Below are positions 43,752 to 52,642 of a DNA stretch of 59,606 nucleotides, one piece after another. The first letter of the stretch is position 1; each line of letters starts with the position of its first letter. The translations under genes and the position numbers were made by a program. The notes below the pieces were generated by a model. It made no database searches, had not been told where the DNA came from, and saw only the letters and a program-made list of their open reading frames with translations. The stretch is from a virus, in IMG/VR virus record IMGVR_UViG_3300008262_000074, positions 1 to 59,606 of that record; one strand, written 5' to 3'.

Positions 43752-45074
43752 ATGAGCAAAACAAATATTTTAGCAGAAACTCTAGCTGAAATTCAAGAAC
43801 TAAGAGAAGCCGTTTCTAAAAACGCTAATCATGCGTTGAAAAGCACTCTTAAAGAAGAATTAGAAGAAATTGTCAAAAACAACCTAGAGGAAGTTAATGA
43901 CGAAGAGTTAACAGATGACATGCCTGGTGATAATCTACCAGGTGATCAAACAGCAAATAATGATGCAGACGGTATGGGTGATATGCCTACTGAGCCACAA
44001 GATGGTGAAGAGGTTATCGACTTAACCGACAAGTCAGATGAGGACGTTATTAAACATTTCGACCTTATGGAACCTGCTGACGAGATCGAAATCGTACAAA
44101 CCCCAGAAGGCGGAGTACAAATCAACATTCAACCAGCTAAAGGTGAAGAAGGTTCTGAGGAAAATCCAGAAGAAACACCAGCAGCTACTGAAATTGATGA
44201 GTATAAAGACGAGCAGCCTATTACAACTAGTGCTGCACTTGACAAACAATTTGGGAAAGTTGTCGATGAAATGGTTGACTTAGAAGAAGAGCCAGTGTAT
44301 GAGGTTGAAATCTCAGAAGAGGATCTTAACGAAGTTGCTAAGGAAGCTACAGCTCACATCGTAAACAAAGGTGGATCAGTTCCAACAGGTGAAAGTAAAC
44401 TCGAAGAACCCGCTAAAGAAAATGGTGTGATTAAAAATGCGGCTACCAAACACATGTCTACTAAAGGTGGATCAGTTCCAACAGGTGAGAAAAAACTTGA
44501 GGAACCAGCTAAAGAAAACGGTGTTATTAAAAATGCGGCTACGAAAGATATCCACGAAAGTACACAAGATACGGCTGGAAACAAAAACAAAGAAAAAGAG
44601 TTACATGAAAGCTTGGTGGTAATGAGAAAAAAATACCAAGAAGCAGTGGCTGAAAATAATAAAAAGACAAAAGAGTTGGATAGCTTCAAAACTTTAGCAG
44701 AAGAATTTAAAGGTTCTGAAACTGAATATAAATCAGCTATTAAAAATCTTAAGTCGCAATTACAAGAAGTTGCTTTGTTCTCATCAAACTTAACTTATGC
44801 AATCAAATTGATTACTGAAAACTCTACAACTAAGGACGAGAAATTAAACATCCTTAAAAGATTCGATTCAGCTAAAAACTTAAACGAATCAAGAGAAATC
44901 TTTAACAGTTTGCAAGATCAGTTAGTTTCTGGCAAAACAGCAACAAAACAGGTGATTGAAGACAAAATTATGGAAACACCAAAAGCGAGTGGTTCTTCAA
45001 AATTAAATGAATCAACCGCTTATCAGAATCCACAATTATCAAGAATGTTGGATATCATCGGAAAAATTAAATAA
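43752..45074 (+). CDS. gp22: Prohead scaffold/core protein (T4 gp22-like)
   Basis: 440 residues, highly acidic (about 40-160 is Asp/Glu-rich), with a long coiled-coil region at about 280-335 and helices to the end. It lies between the protease and the capsid gene, exactly where T4 gp22 lies. Residues about 206-265 contain two copies of a 32-residue unit with KGGSVPTGE, KLEEPAKENGVI and KNAATK. The scaffold fills the prohead and is then degraded by the protease. The sequence is divergent, so the call leans on context and composition. Confidence 0.75.
   Translation: MSKTNILAETLAEIQELREAVSKNANHALKSTLKEELEEIVKNNLEEVNDEELTDDMPGDNLPGDQTANNDADGMGDMPTEPQDGEEVIDLTDKSDEDVIKHFDLMEPADEIEIVQTPEGGVQINIQPAKGEEGSEENPEETPAATEIDEYKDEQPITTSAALDKQFGKVVDEMVDLEEEPVYEVEISEEDLNEVAKEATAHIVNKGGSVPTGESKLEEPAKENGVIKNAATKHMSTKGGSVPTGEKKLEEPAKENGVIKNAATKDIHESTQDTAGNKNKEKELHESLVVMRKKYQEAVAENNKKTKELDSFKTLAEEFKGSETEYKSAIKNLKSQLQEVALFSSNLTYAIKLITENSTTKDEKLNILKRFDSAKNLNESREIFNSLQDQLVSGKTATKQVIEDKIMETPKASGSSKLNESTAYQNPQLSRMLDIIGKIK
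44367..44546 (+). repeat. Two 84-bp direct repeats in the scaffold gene
   Basis: Copy 1 44367-44450, copy 2 44463-44546 (offset 96 bp), differing at scattered, mainly silent positions. The offset is a multiple of three, so copies could be gained or lost in frame. Confidence 0.85.
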
Positions 45075-45106
45075 TAAAATTAAAAACAAACTTAAAAAAT
45101 ACTAAA

Positions 45107-46690
45107 ATGGGAGCATTATTAGAATCAGGAAAAGTTGGTAACGTAAGCTTAAATCACTTAAAGGCTGTACGTACTGACGTAATTAACAGATGGGACAGCT
45201 TAGGACTATTAGAAGGTCTTGCTGGTCACAGAAAAGAGAATATCGCACAATTATTTGAAAACCAAGCATCACACATGCTTAACGAATCAGTTGCTTTAGG
45301 TAACGAAGGTTCTTTCGAAACTGTGGTATTCCCAATCGTGAGAAGAGTATTCTCAAAATTATTAGCTAACGAAATCGTTTCGGTTCAAGCATTAAACTTA
45401 CCTATTGGTAAATTGTTCTATTTCATTCCGAAATTGGATAATTCAGCGTTTGACGCTACTTATGCGGGTATTCCAAAAACCGCTCAAAGTAACGTAAGTG
45501 CTAACCTTTATGATTCTTTCTACGGAGAGAACGGTCTTTATGACAAATCTAAAGGTGCTGCTACTACTTTAACTGGAGCTACAACTACAGCTAACTTGTA
45601 TCAATTTGACTCAGCTTCTGCTAGTGGTTACGCTACTTTGGCTGGTACATCTTGTGCAACTGGCGCAACTTCAATCATCAAGGTTGATTTCGCTGCATCA
45701 ATCACTAACTGGGAAAATGCTGAAGAAGTTATGTCTACATTGGCAATCGCTTCAGTTACTTCTGGTGCTGATTTCGATTTCTATTTACCAGCTCAAAAAT
45801 ATGGTAAATCAATCATGGATTCAAGTGGTGTTGTTTACATTGCCGTTGTTAACAACAGTGCAACAGTAGCATTACCTTTGACTGGTTTAACCGTAACAGC
45901 TAAAGAATACGAATCTTTAGAGTACAATGATCAAATGGGTGAAGTAAGCTTCGAACTTCAATCTGTAACAGTTTCTGTTATTGAAAGAAAGTTAAGAGCT
46001 CAATGGTCTCCAGAATTAGCTCAAGACGTATCAGCGTTCCATAACATTGATGCAGAAGCTGAATTGACAGCTTTATTGTCTGAGCAAGTTGCTGCTGAGA
46101 TTGACCGTGAAATTTTACGTGACTTACGTAGAGGTGCTGCATGGAGAATGACTTGGGATTACTCTGGTTCAAGAGTTAACACAGGTGGTTTATCTGCAAC
46201 AAACGGTTTCTATACTCAAAAAGATTGGAACCAAACTTTGATCACTGCGATCAACCAAGTTTCTGCACAAATCCACAAAGCTACTTTAAGAGGTGGTGCT
46301 AACTGGATCGTAGTTTCTGCTGAGGTTTCAGCTATCTTGGACGACTTAGAATACTTCCACGTATCTAACGCTGCTCCAGAGCAAGACAAATATAACATGG
46401 GTATTGAAAGAATCGGTTCATTGGGTGGAAGATACCAAGTTTACCGTGATCCTTACTTCCCAGCTGATACAATCTTGATGGGTCACAAAGGTACATCTTT
46501 GTTGGATACAGGTTACATCTACGCACCATACGTGCCAATGCAATTAACTCCTACAATGTACAACCCATTCACCTTTGCACCAGTTAAAGGTATCATGACT
46601 CGTTACGCTAAGAAAATGGTTAACAACCGTTTCTATGGTGTAATCAAGTGTCAGAATATCGTTAGCTTCGGTATCACAGGTTTAAGATAA
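45107..46690 (+). CDS. gp23: Major capsid protein (T4 gp23-like)
   Basis: 527 residues (T4 gp23 is 521). Recognised by INRWDSLGLLEGLAGHRKEN, IAQLFENQASHMLNE, FETVVFPIVRRVFSKLLANE, then VIERKLRAQWSPELAQD and the C-terminal TPTMYNPFTFAPVKGIMTRY and AKKMVNNRFYGVIKC. A Thr/Ala/Ser-rich stretch around 145-175 probably forms a surface loop. The first residues would be removed by the prohead protease. A strong terminator follows immediately. Codon use is more restrained than in neighbours (more C-ending codons), as expected for the most abundant protein. Confidence 0.97.
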   Translation: MGALLESGKVGNVSLNHLKAVRTDVINRWDSLGLLEGLAGHRKENIAQLFENQASHMLNESVALGNEGSFETVVFPIVRRVFSKLLANEIVSVQALNLPIGKLFYFIPKLDNSAFDATYAGIPKTAQSNVSANLYDSFYGENGLYDKSKGAATTLTGATTTANLYQFDSASASGYATLAGTSCATGATSIIKVDFAASITNWENAEEVMSTLAIASVTSGADFDFYLPAQKYGKSIMDSSGVVYIAVVNNSATVALPLTGLTVTAKEYESLEYNDQMGEVSFELQSVTVSVIERKLRAQWSPELAQDVSAFHNIDAEAELTALLSEQVAAEIDREILRDLRRGAAWRMTWDYSGSRVNTGGLSATNGFYTQKDWNQTLITAINQVSAQIHKATLRGGANWIVVSAEVSAILDDLEYFHVSNAAPEQDKYNMGIERIGSLGGRYQVYRDPYFPADTILMGHKGTSLLDTGYIYAPYVPMQLTPTMYNPFTFAPVKGIMTRYAKKMVNNRFYGVIKCQNIVSFGITGLR

Positions 46691-46712
46691 TCTTAGGGTT
46701 ACATTAAAAATT

Positions 46713-46742
46713 AAAAGGGTGGATTTTTTCCACCCTTTTTTT
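46713..46742 (+). terminator. Strong rho-independent terminator after the capsid gene
   Basis: AAAAGGGTGG (46713-46722) pairs with CCACCCTTTT (46730-46739), followed by further T. It separates capsid expression from the second sugar block. Confidence 0.9.
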
Positions 46743-46745
46743 GTT

Positions 46746-46774
46746 TATATTTGTTTGTTTTTTTACTATATTTG
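46746..46774 (+). promoter_or_regulatory. TAnnTTTG promoter element(s) for the second sugar block
   Basis: TATATTTG occurs at 46746-46753 and again at 46767-46774, 21 nt before the next start. The -33 box is not at the ideal distance for either copy. Confidence 0.5.
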
Positions 46775-46795
46775 TATGGTTAATTAGAAACATTT

Positions 46796-49549
46796 ATGAA
46801 AAAATTATTATACATCGCCCCACACCTTTCCACAGGCGGTTTACCACAGTACTTAACTAAAAAAATTGAATTACTTAGAGATTCATTTGACATTTATGTT
46901 GTTGAATGGTCTAACCACACTGGTGGTGTGTTGGTTGTACAAAGAGATAAAATAACTTCAATGGTCGCCCCAGATAAATTTTTTACTCTGGAAGAAAATA
47001 AAATTCAACTAATTGATATTATTAATAGGGTATCACCAGATATTGTACACTTAGAAGAAATTCCTGAATATTTCATGGATTTTGAGGTTGCAAAAGAAAT
47101 TTACAAAAAAGATCGTAACTATGTTATTGTAGAAACTTCTCACGATTCATCATACGATGCCACACAAAAGAAATTTTTCCCAGATAAATTTATGTTTGTA
47201 TCTGATTGGCAAATTAAATTATTTGAATCAATCGATATCCCAAAAGTTTTGGTTGAATACCCTATTGAATATAAACAAAGGCCAAATAGAGAAGATGCAT
47301 TAAAAGACCTTGGTTTAGATCCTAGTAAAAAACACGTATTACACGTTGGTTTATTTACACCAAGAAAAAATCAAAAAGAATTTTTTGATTACGCAAGATC
47401 TTTACCTGAATATGTTTTCCATTCTGTTGGTAATCAAGCTGGCAACTTTGCTCATTACTGGGAACCTTTGATGAAAGATAAACCAGAAAATGTTGTTTGG
47501 CATGGTGAAAGAAAAGATGTTGACAGGTTTTATCAGGCGATGGATTTATTCCTATTCACATCTAGAGGTACAGATAATGATAAGGAAACAATGCCTTTGG
47601 TTATCCGTGAAGCGATTTCCTGGAATTTACCAATTTTAATTTACAACCTTGGCGTTTATCTTAATTATTTCGATAAGTTTGATAATATCAAGTACTTAGA
47701 TTTTTCTGATTTTAACAAAAATTGTTCTTTAATCAAAGAAGTTTTAGAAAATGGTATTGAATTTCAACCAAAAGTTAAAGAAATTAACAAAGAAAAAGAA
47801 GCTATCATTATTTCAACATATCCAACAACAAAAAGTGTTTTTGATACAACAGTTGAATGTATTTTAGCGGCTAAAAGAACGGGTAGAAAAGTTATTTTAA
47901 CATCACATTTACCAGTTTCACCAGATTTACAAAATTTGGTAGATTATTATATCTACGATAAAAACAATATTTTAACAAAACATACATTCTACTCCCAAAG
48001 TAGATATAGTGAAGCTGATTTCTTTGCTTTTGTTAACTTAAGAGGTGAAGGTAACGATGTTTATCACGGCCCAACTTGCTACACAAATTATTATAATGGC
48101 GCTGCGTTGGCAAACGAATTGGGTATGGAAAAAGTTTATTTCCTTAACTACGATTATGTTCTAAAAAATGATGCGTATCTAGATAACATTTCAAATATAT
48201 TAGATACAAAATCCGCTTATTTTGGTGATATGCCAAACAATCCAGAAGGTCATTCAGTTACCACATTTTTTATGGGTATTAGACCGTCTTTTTATTTAAA
48301 TTCCGTAGAGCCAATATCTTGCGCACAAGATTATGAAAATTTAAGAACAAAATGGGGTTCATTTAGTAATGGGTACGAAAATATGATGTTTTTTGCCTTC
48401 AAAGATAAAATGAACCAAATCGAATTGGTTGGTGAAGAACAGTTTAAAAATGAAGTGGCGACTAATTTCCACCATAGAGATTATTCTAGGGTTGAATATT
48501 TCACAGTTTTGCCAACAACAGTACCTAACTCGTTTGCTGTTTATTTCCAGGTATCAAATTCAATTGACAGTAGAATTGTTAATATTAAAATTAATAAGAA
48601 TGGGTCTTTACTTAAAGAGGAACAAATTACTGTAACAGGTAGAGGTGCTTGGTATAACATGGTTGGTTATAATTTAGATGAAAACGCTGAATATACCGTT
48701 GATTATCAGTCCTTTGATAAGGATACCCAACAATTTATTGAAAGTAAGTTTTTAAGAATTAACAATGATTATATCACAAATGTCTTACCGAATAACGGAA
48801 TGTTTGAATATAAAGGTGATATTAACGGCATCAATTTATTGAGTGATAATGATAGTTCAAAACCTAAAATTAGAATTGTACATTTAGTTACTGAACCATC
48901 AACCAACCCTAAAGAGTTACGTTCAGCTTTTTCTTTAAAAGATTTTGCTAGTAACTTCGACAATGTTGAATACTATGAAAAAATCAACGAGATCTACAAA
49001 GAGTTACCACCAGTTGATACGTGTAATAGACCACATGATGTTGCACCTGAACCAGGGTACTTCAAACTATCCCCAGGGCATTACGGCTGTTTCTTGGCAC
49101 ATAAAAACGGTATAACTTTACCAGATAACAACAAATATGATTTCATCTTAGTGTTTGAGGGTGATGTCATAATTGATGCACCTTACCAGGAATTGTATGA
49201 TAATTTAATTAGATGGTCACAACTGGCTAAAGAAGAAAATGTTGATATGGTCGGTTTTGGTAACTACTGCGCTGAGAGATATAGTGGTGAGCGTGAGGAT
49301 TTAATGCTTAATTTAAGTATTTTTGCACCAGCGCAATCTTACTTGATTAATAGAGAAAAATTACCTACTTTTGTAGAAAGATTTGAAACGTGTAAATGGG
49401 ATGCGTTTGACTTGTGGATGACCAAAGTTGCCAAACTACACGGTGCAATGGCAAACAAGATTTATACTAAACATTTACCAGGATATTCTATTGTAGATAG
49501 AAAAGATAAAAATAAAGACAACGACTACGCAGCAATTTTCACTAATTAA
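46796..49549 (+). CDS. Multidomain glycosyltransferase (GT4 + GT-A-like + beta domain + GT25-like)
   Basis: 917 residues. Domain 1 (about 1-320) is GT4-like: LLYIAPHLSTGGLPQYLTK, a VLHVGLFTPRKNQKEFFDY linker and MPLVIREAISWNLPILIYN. Domain 2 (about 335-540) is a reduced GT-A-like region (AIIISTYPTTKSVFDTTVEC). A beta-sandwich follows (about 565-660). Domain 4 (about 695-917) is GT25-like, with LSPGHYGCFLAHKNGI and FILVFEGDVIID, the type that adds sugars to lipopolysaccharide or to collagen hydroxylysine. Such a fusion may build a short oligosaccharide processively. It heads the second sugar block. Confidence 0.8.
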   Translation: MKKLLYIAPHLSTGGLPQYLTKKIELLRDSFDIYVVEWSNHTGGVLVVQRDKITSMVAPDKFFTLEENKIQLIDIINRVSPDIVHLEEIPEYFMDFEVAKEIYKKDRNYVIVETSHDSSYDATQKKFFPDKFMFVSDWQIKLFESIDIPKVLVEYPIEYKQRPNREDALKDLGLDPSKKHVLHVGLFTPRKNQKEFFDYARSLPEYVFHSVGNQAGNFAHYWEPLMKDKPENVVWHGERKDVDRFYQAMDLFLFTSRGTDNDKETMPLVIREAISWNLPILIYNLGVYLNYFDKFDNIKYLDFSDFNKNCSLIKEVLENGIEFQPKVKEINKEKEAIIISTYPTTKSVFDTTVECILAAKRTGRKVILTSHLPVSPDLQNLVDYYIYDKNNILTKHTFYSQSRYSEADFFAFVNLRGEGNDVYHGPTCYTNYYNGAALANELGMEKVYFLNYDYVLKNDAYLDNISNILDTKSAYFGDMPNNPEGHSVTTFFMGIRPSFYLNSVEPISCAQDYENLRTKWGSFSNGYENMMFFAFKDKMNQIELVGEEQFKNEVATNFHHRDYSRVEYFTVLPTTVPNSFAVYFQVSNSIDSRIVNIKINKNGSLLKEEQITVTGRGAWYNMVGYNLDENAEYTVDYQSFDKDTQQFIESKFLRINNDYITNVLPNNGMFEYKGDINGINLLSDNDSSKPKIRIVHLVTEPSTNPKELRSAFSLKDFASNFDNVEYYEKINEIYKELPPVDTCNRPHDVAPEPGYFKLSPGHYGCFLAHKNGITLPDNNKYDFILVFEGDVIIDAPYQELYDNLIRWSQLAKEENVDMVGFGNYCAERYSGEREDLMLNLSIFAPAQSYLINREKLPTFVERFETCKWDAFDLWMTKVAKLHGAMANKIYTKHLPGYSIVDRKDKNKDNDYAAIFTN

Positions 49550-50142
49550 TGTATTTACACGGGCATAAATTAAACACTAAACACCCAGATTTTAGTCTTG
49601 GGTGGTGTGAATCGGTATTTAAAGAAATTTGGTTAGATCACGAATACTCAAGATATGGTGTTGAAGTTGAAAAAGGGGATATTGTTGTTGACTGTGGTGC
49701 TAATGTTGGTTTTTTTACTAACTACGCACTAAATTATCGTAAAGCAAAACATGTTTACTCATTTGAGTGTGATGAAACTTATGTGGAATGTTTAAGACAA
49801 AATACAAATGAAAATGTTACCATAACACAAGCATTTGTTTCGGATAGAGATGAAATTGGTCACTATAACATAGAGAGAATGTTACATGATTTTGGTTTAA
49901 CCCACATCGATTTTATTAAAGTTGACATTGAGTGGTGGGAATACCCATTATTAATTAACATGTCAAATGATACGATGAAAAGAGCGAACAAATGGGTAGT
50001 AGAACTACATAGTATATATGATAATTATGATAAAATATTAGATATAATTGAAAAATTTACATTAAATGGGTTTGATGTAAATTATGAACAAGTACACAAA
50101 GAAACAAACCTAGCATTATTATACGCAAAAAAGAGAATATGA
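49549..50142 (+). CDS. FkbM-family methyltransferase
   Basis: 197 residues: SAM-binding DIVVDCGANVGFFTNYAL, acidic YSFECDETYVECL, and FIKVDIEWWEYPLLINM, the FkbM signature of methyltransferases that act on sugar hydroxyls. The start overlaps the previous stop by one base; the end overlaps the next gene by four (ATGA). It probably caps or decorates the glycan built by its neighbours. Confidence 0.88.
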   Translation: MYLHGHKLNTKHPDFSLGWCESVFKEIWLDHEYSRYGVEVEKGDIVVDCGANVGFFTNYALNYRKAKHVYSFECDETYVECLRQNTNENVTITQAFVSDRDEIGHYNIERMLHDFGLTHIDFIKVDIEWWEYPLLINMSNDTMKRANKWVVELHSIYDNYDKILDIIEKFTLNGFDVNYEQVHKETNLALLYAKKRI

Positions 50143-51089
50143 AAATTTGTCAAGTACATCCTGGATGTGGAATACCAGTGCCACCACCTAATTGGGGTGC
50201 TGTAGAAAAAATAGTATGGGAATTTACCCAGAATTTAAGATTATTAGGGCATGAGGTTGACATCAAATATGCAAATGAAATTCAACCAGGTGAATATGAT
50301 GTTGTTCACGTGCACATGGCCAATTTATGCCATTTTTTACACGATAGAGGTATACCATACATTTATCAATTACATGATCACCACGCTTATTACTATGGTA
50401 AGGGGTCTTATGTGTTCAACCAAAATAATAGGGCTATTCTCGAGTCACAGGTTTCATTAATGCCAGGTAGATTTTTAGTACCTTACTTTGAAACAGAAAA
50501 AGCTATTTATTTTTCACATGGTGTGAATACCGATTTTTATCACCCTTCAGACATCAGACCTAAAGAGCATAAACTATTATGTTTAGCTAATAACGGATTA
50601 GCTGGTATGGATGGGTACGATAGAAAAGGTTTTGGCTTTGCAATTCAAGCCGCAATGGCAAGAAATCTACCGATCACAATTGCTGGTCCAAGAAATAACC
50701 AAAATTTCTTTAATGAGAATCCGTGGGTTAATGGGTACGCAAAATTATCAATTGAGTGGGAACCTAATCAAGATGAATTAGTTAATCTATACCATAGACA
50801 TACAATTTTTATGCACCCTTCTGAATTAGAAGCTGGCCACCCTAATTTAACTATATTAGAGGCCGCTGCATGTGGCTTACCAATTAACGGTGCCATTGAG
50901 ATGGAAACTGATTTTAACGGTATGTGGAGAGCACCTAGAAAGGTTACAGATATTGTACGTGGGTTAGATGATATTATAGCTAATTACGATTCATACCGTG
51001 AAAGAGCTATTCAACACGCTGAGTCTTTATCATGGTACAATAGATCAAAAGAATTATTAGAAGTTTATAAACAATACGCACAACAATGA
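50139..51089 (+). CDS. Glycosyltransferase, GT4 family
   Basis: 316 residues: start ICQVHPGCGIPVPPPNWGAV with EKIVWEFTQNLRLLGHEV, VVHVHMANLCHFL and the C-terminal donor site SELEAGHPNLTILEAAACGL with PINGAIEMET. The first strand and Pro-rich loop are typical of GT4 enzymes that use NDP-sugars. Overlaps both neighbours by four bases. Confidence 0.88.
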   Translation: MKICQVHPGCGIPVPPPNWGAVEKIVWEFTQNLRLLGHEVDIKYANEIQPGEYDVVHVHMANLCHFLHDRGIPYIYQLHDHHAYYYGKGSYVFNQNNRAILESQVSLMPGRFLVPYFETEKAIYFSHGVNTDFYHPSDIRPKEHKLLCLANNGLAGMDGYDRKGFGFAIQAAMARNLPITIAGPRNNQNFFNENPWVNGYAKLSIEWEPNQDELVNLYHRHTIFMHPSELEAGHPNLTILEAAACGLPINGAIEMETDFNGMWRAPRKVTDIVRGLDDIIANYDSYRERAIQHAESLSWYNRSKELLEVYKQYAQQ

Positions 51090-52642
51090 GGATATTAGGG
51101 CTTTCAGCTGGATCACATTCTTGTGGTATAAGCTTAATAGAGAACGGTAAGATAATCTTTTCTTTAGAAGAAGAAAGGCATACAAGAATAAAAGTTTACA
51201 AAGATTTTTATGGCGGTTATTTTAGATACCCACAGTTATCAATGTATGAAGCGGTTAAAAGATTTAACCTAGATCCAAACTCAGTTGATTATATAACGAG
51301 TTATTACCCCAAACATGAGGTTAAAGTATTTTGGGAAAGCTTAGGGTTAGGTCTATTCCCTGAACAGAAATTCATATTCATTGATCATCATGATTCACAT
51401 GCTGGGACCGCTTATTATATGAGCGGTTTTGATGATGACACACTTGTTGTTACCATGGATGCCAGCGGTGGACAGTATAGTGCAAAATATTTCGTAGGTT
51501 CTAATGGTGATTTAGATTATATCGATGGTTTGGATTTAACAAGAAAATCTTTTGGTCATTATTATGCCATGTTAACAGAATTTTTAGGTTTTAGAAGACT
51601 TAAAGATGAAGGTAAAGTTGTTGGTATGGCCGCACACGGTAGACATGATAGCCTATCATACCAAGCCTTTAATGAGTGTATTAAAATTGAGGGTATACAC
51701 ACCGATAAAGACCAATCAGACGTACTATTAGGTCAAATTTATGTTGATTTTTATACCAGATATTATAAATCATTAGGTTCTAAAGTGTTTTTTGGGACAA
51801 AAGCTGACTTAGCATATACAGGGCAATTTGTTTTTGAGGAAAAAATATTACAAGTTTTTAATAACTTACATAACATGTACCCAAACATTAAAAAAGTTGC
51901 TGTAGCTGGTGGAGTTTTTGCTAATGTAAAATTAAATAAACGCATCAATGAATTATATTGGGTTAATGAAATGTTTGTCGCACCCCCAATGGGTGATGAA
52001 GGTTGTCCGCTTGGTTGTGCTTTATTGGTACATAAAATGTTTACACCAGGGTTCAAACCATTTAGATTAGAAAACATGTTTATGGGTACGGAGTATACTG
52101 ATGCTGAAGTTGGTGAACATTTTTGGGACCAAAATAAGTTCAACGGAAGGTATGAGCACGGCCCAAGGGCTTTAGGTAATCGTAGTATTATTGGTGAGGT
52201 AACTAACCCAGATACATATGATAAAATTAATAACAAACTACAAAGAAATGATTTCATGCCATTTGCGCCAGCTGTAATGGAAGAACATGCTGATACAATT
52301 TTTAATGTCACAAAATCAAGATATACAGCTGAGTTTATGACGATGTTATATGATACAAGACCTGAGTGGGCCAATAGAATACCAACAGTTGTTCATCCTA
52401 AGGATAAAACGGCTAGGATACAAATAGTAACTAAAACAAGCAATCCAACATTCTATAAAGTTTTGGATGAATATAATAAAATAACTGGCGTACCTGTTCT
52501 TTTAAATACATCATTTAATGTACACGAAGAACCAATCGTATGTCACCCAAACGAAGCGTTTAATCATTTACAGAATGACGTTGTTGACTTATTAATAATA
52601 AATAATTTTATCTACAAAAAATATGAAGGACATCTTAATTAA
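51086..52642 (+). CDS. Carbamoyltransferase (NodU/CmcH family)
   Basis: 518 residues. N-terminal Kae1-like ATPase part: ILGLSAGSHSCGISLIENG, FIDHHDSHAGTAYYMSGF (metal-binding histidines), TMDASGG, LKDEGKVVGMAAHG and VAVAGGVFANVKLNKRI. C-terminal YrdC-like part: YEHGPRALGNRSIIGE and MPFAPAVMEEHA. These enzymes transfer carbamoyl groups from carbamoyl phosphate, with ATP, to sugar hydroxyls (as in Nod factors) or antibiotics. Some phages use one for modified thymine, but the glycan setting here favours sugar carbamoylation. All key motifs look intact. Confidence 0.9.
   Translation: MRILGLSAGSHSCGISLIENGKIIFSLEEERHTRIKVYKDFYGGYFRYPQLSMYEAVKRFNLDPNSVDYITSYYPKHEVKVFWESLGLGLFPEQKFIFIDHHDSHAGTAYYMSGFDDDTLVVTMDASGGQYSAKYFVGSNGDLDYIDGLDLTRKSFGHYYAMLTEFLGFRRLKDEGKVVGMAAHGRHDSLSYQAFNECIKIEGIHTDKDQSDVLLGQIYVDFYTRYYKSLGSKVFFGTKADLAYTGQFVFEEKILQVFNNLHNMYPNIKKVAVAGGVFANVKLNKRINELYWVNEMFVAPPMGDEGCPLGCALLVHKMFTPGFKPFRLENMFMGTEYTDAEVGEHFWDQNKFNGRYEHGPRALGNRSIIGEVTNPDTYDKINNKLQRNDFMPFAPAVMEEHADTIFNVTKSRYTAEFMTMLYDTRPEWANRIPTVVHPKDKTARIQIVTKTSNPTFYKVLDEYNKITGVPVLLNTSFNVHEEPIVCHPNEAFNHLQNDVVDLLIINNFIYKKYEGHLN

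Noticed and set aside
51763-52374. 203-residue minus-strand frame inside the carbamoyltransferase gene
   Set aside because: The opposite strand encodes fully conserved carbamoyltransferase motifs over the same DNA.
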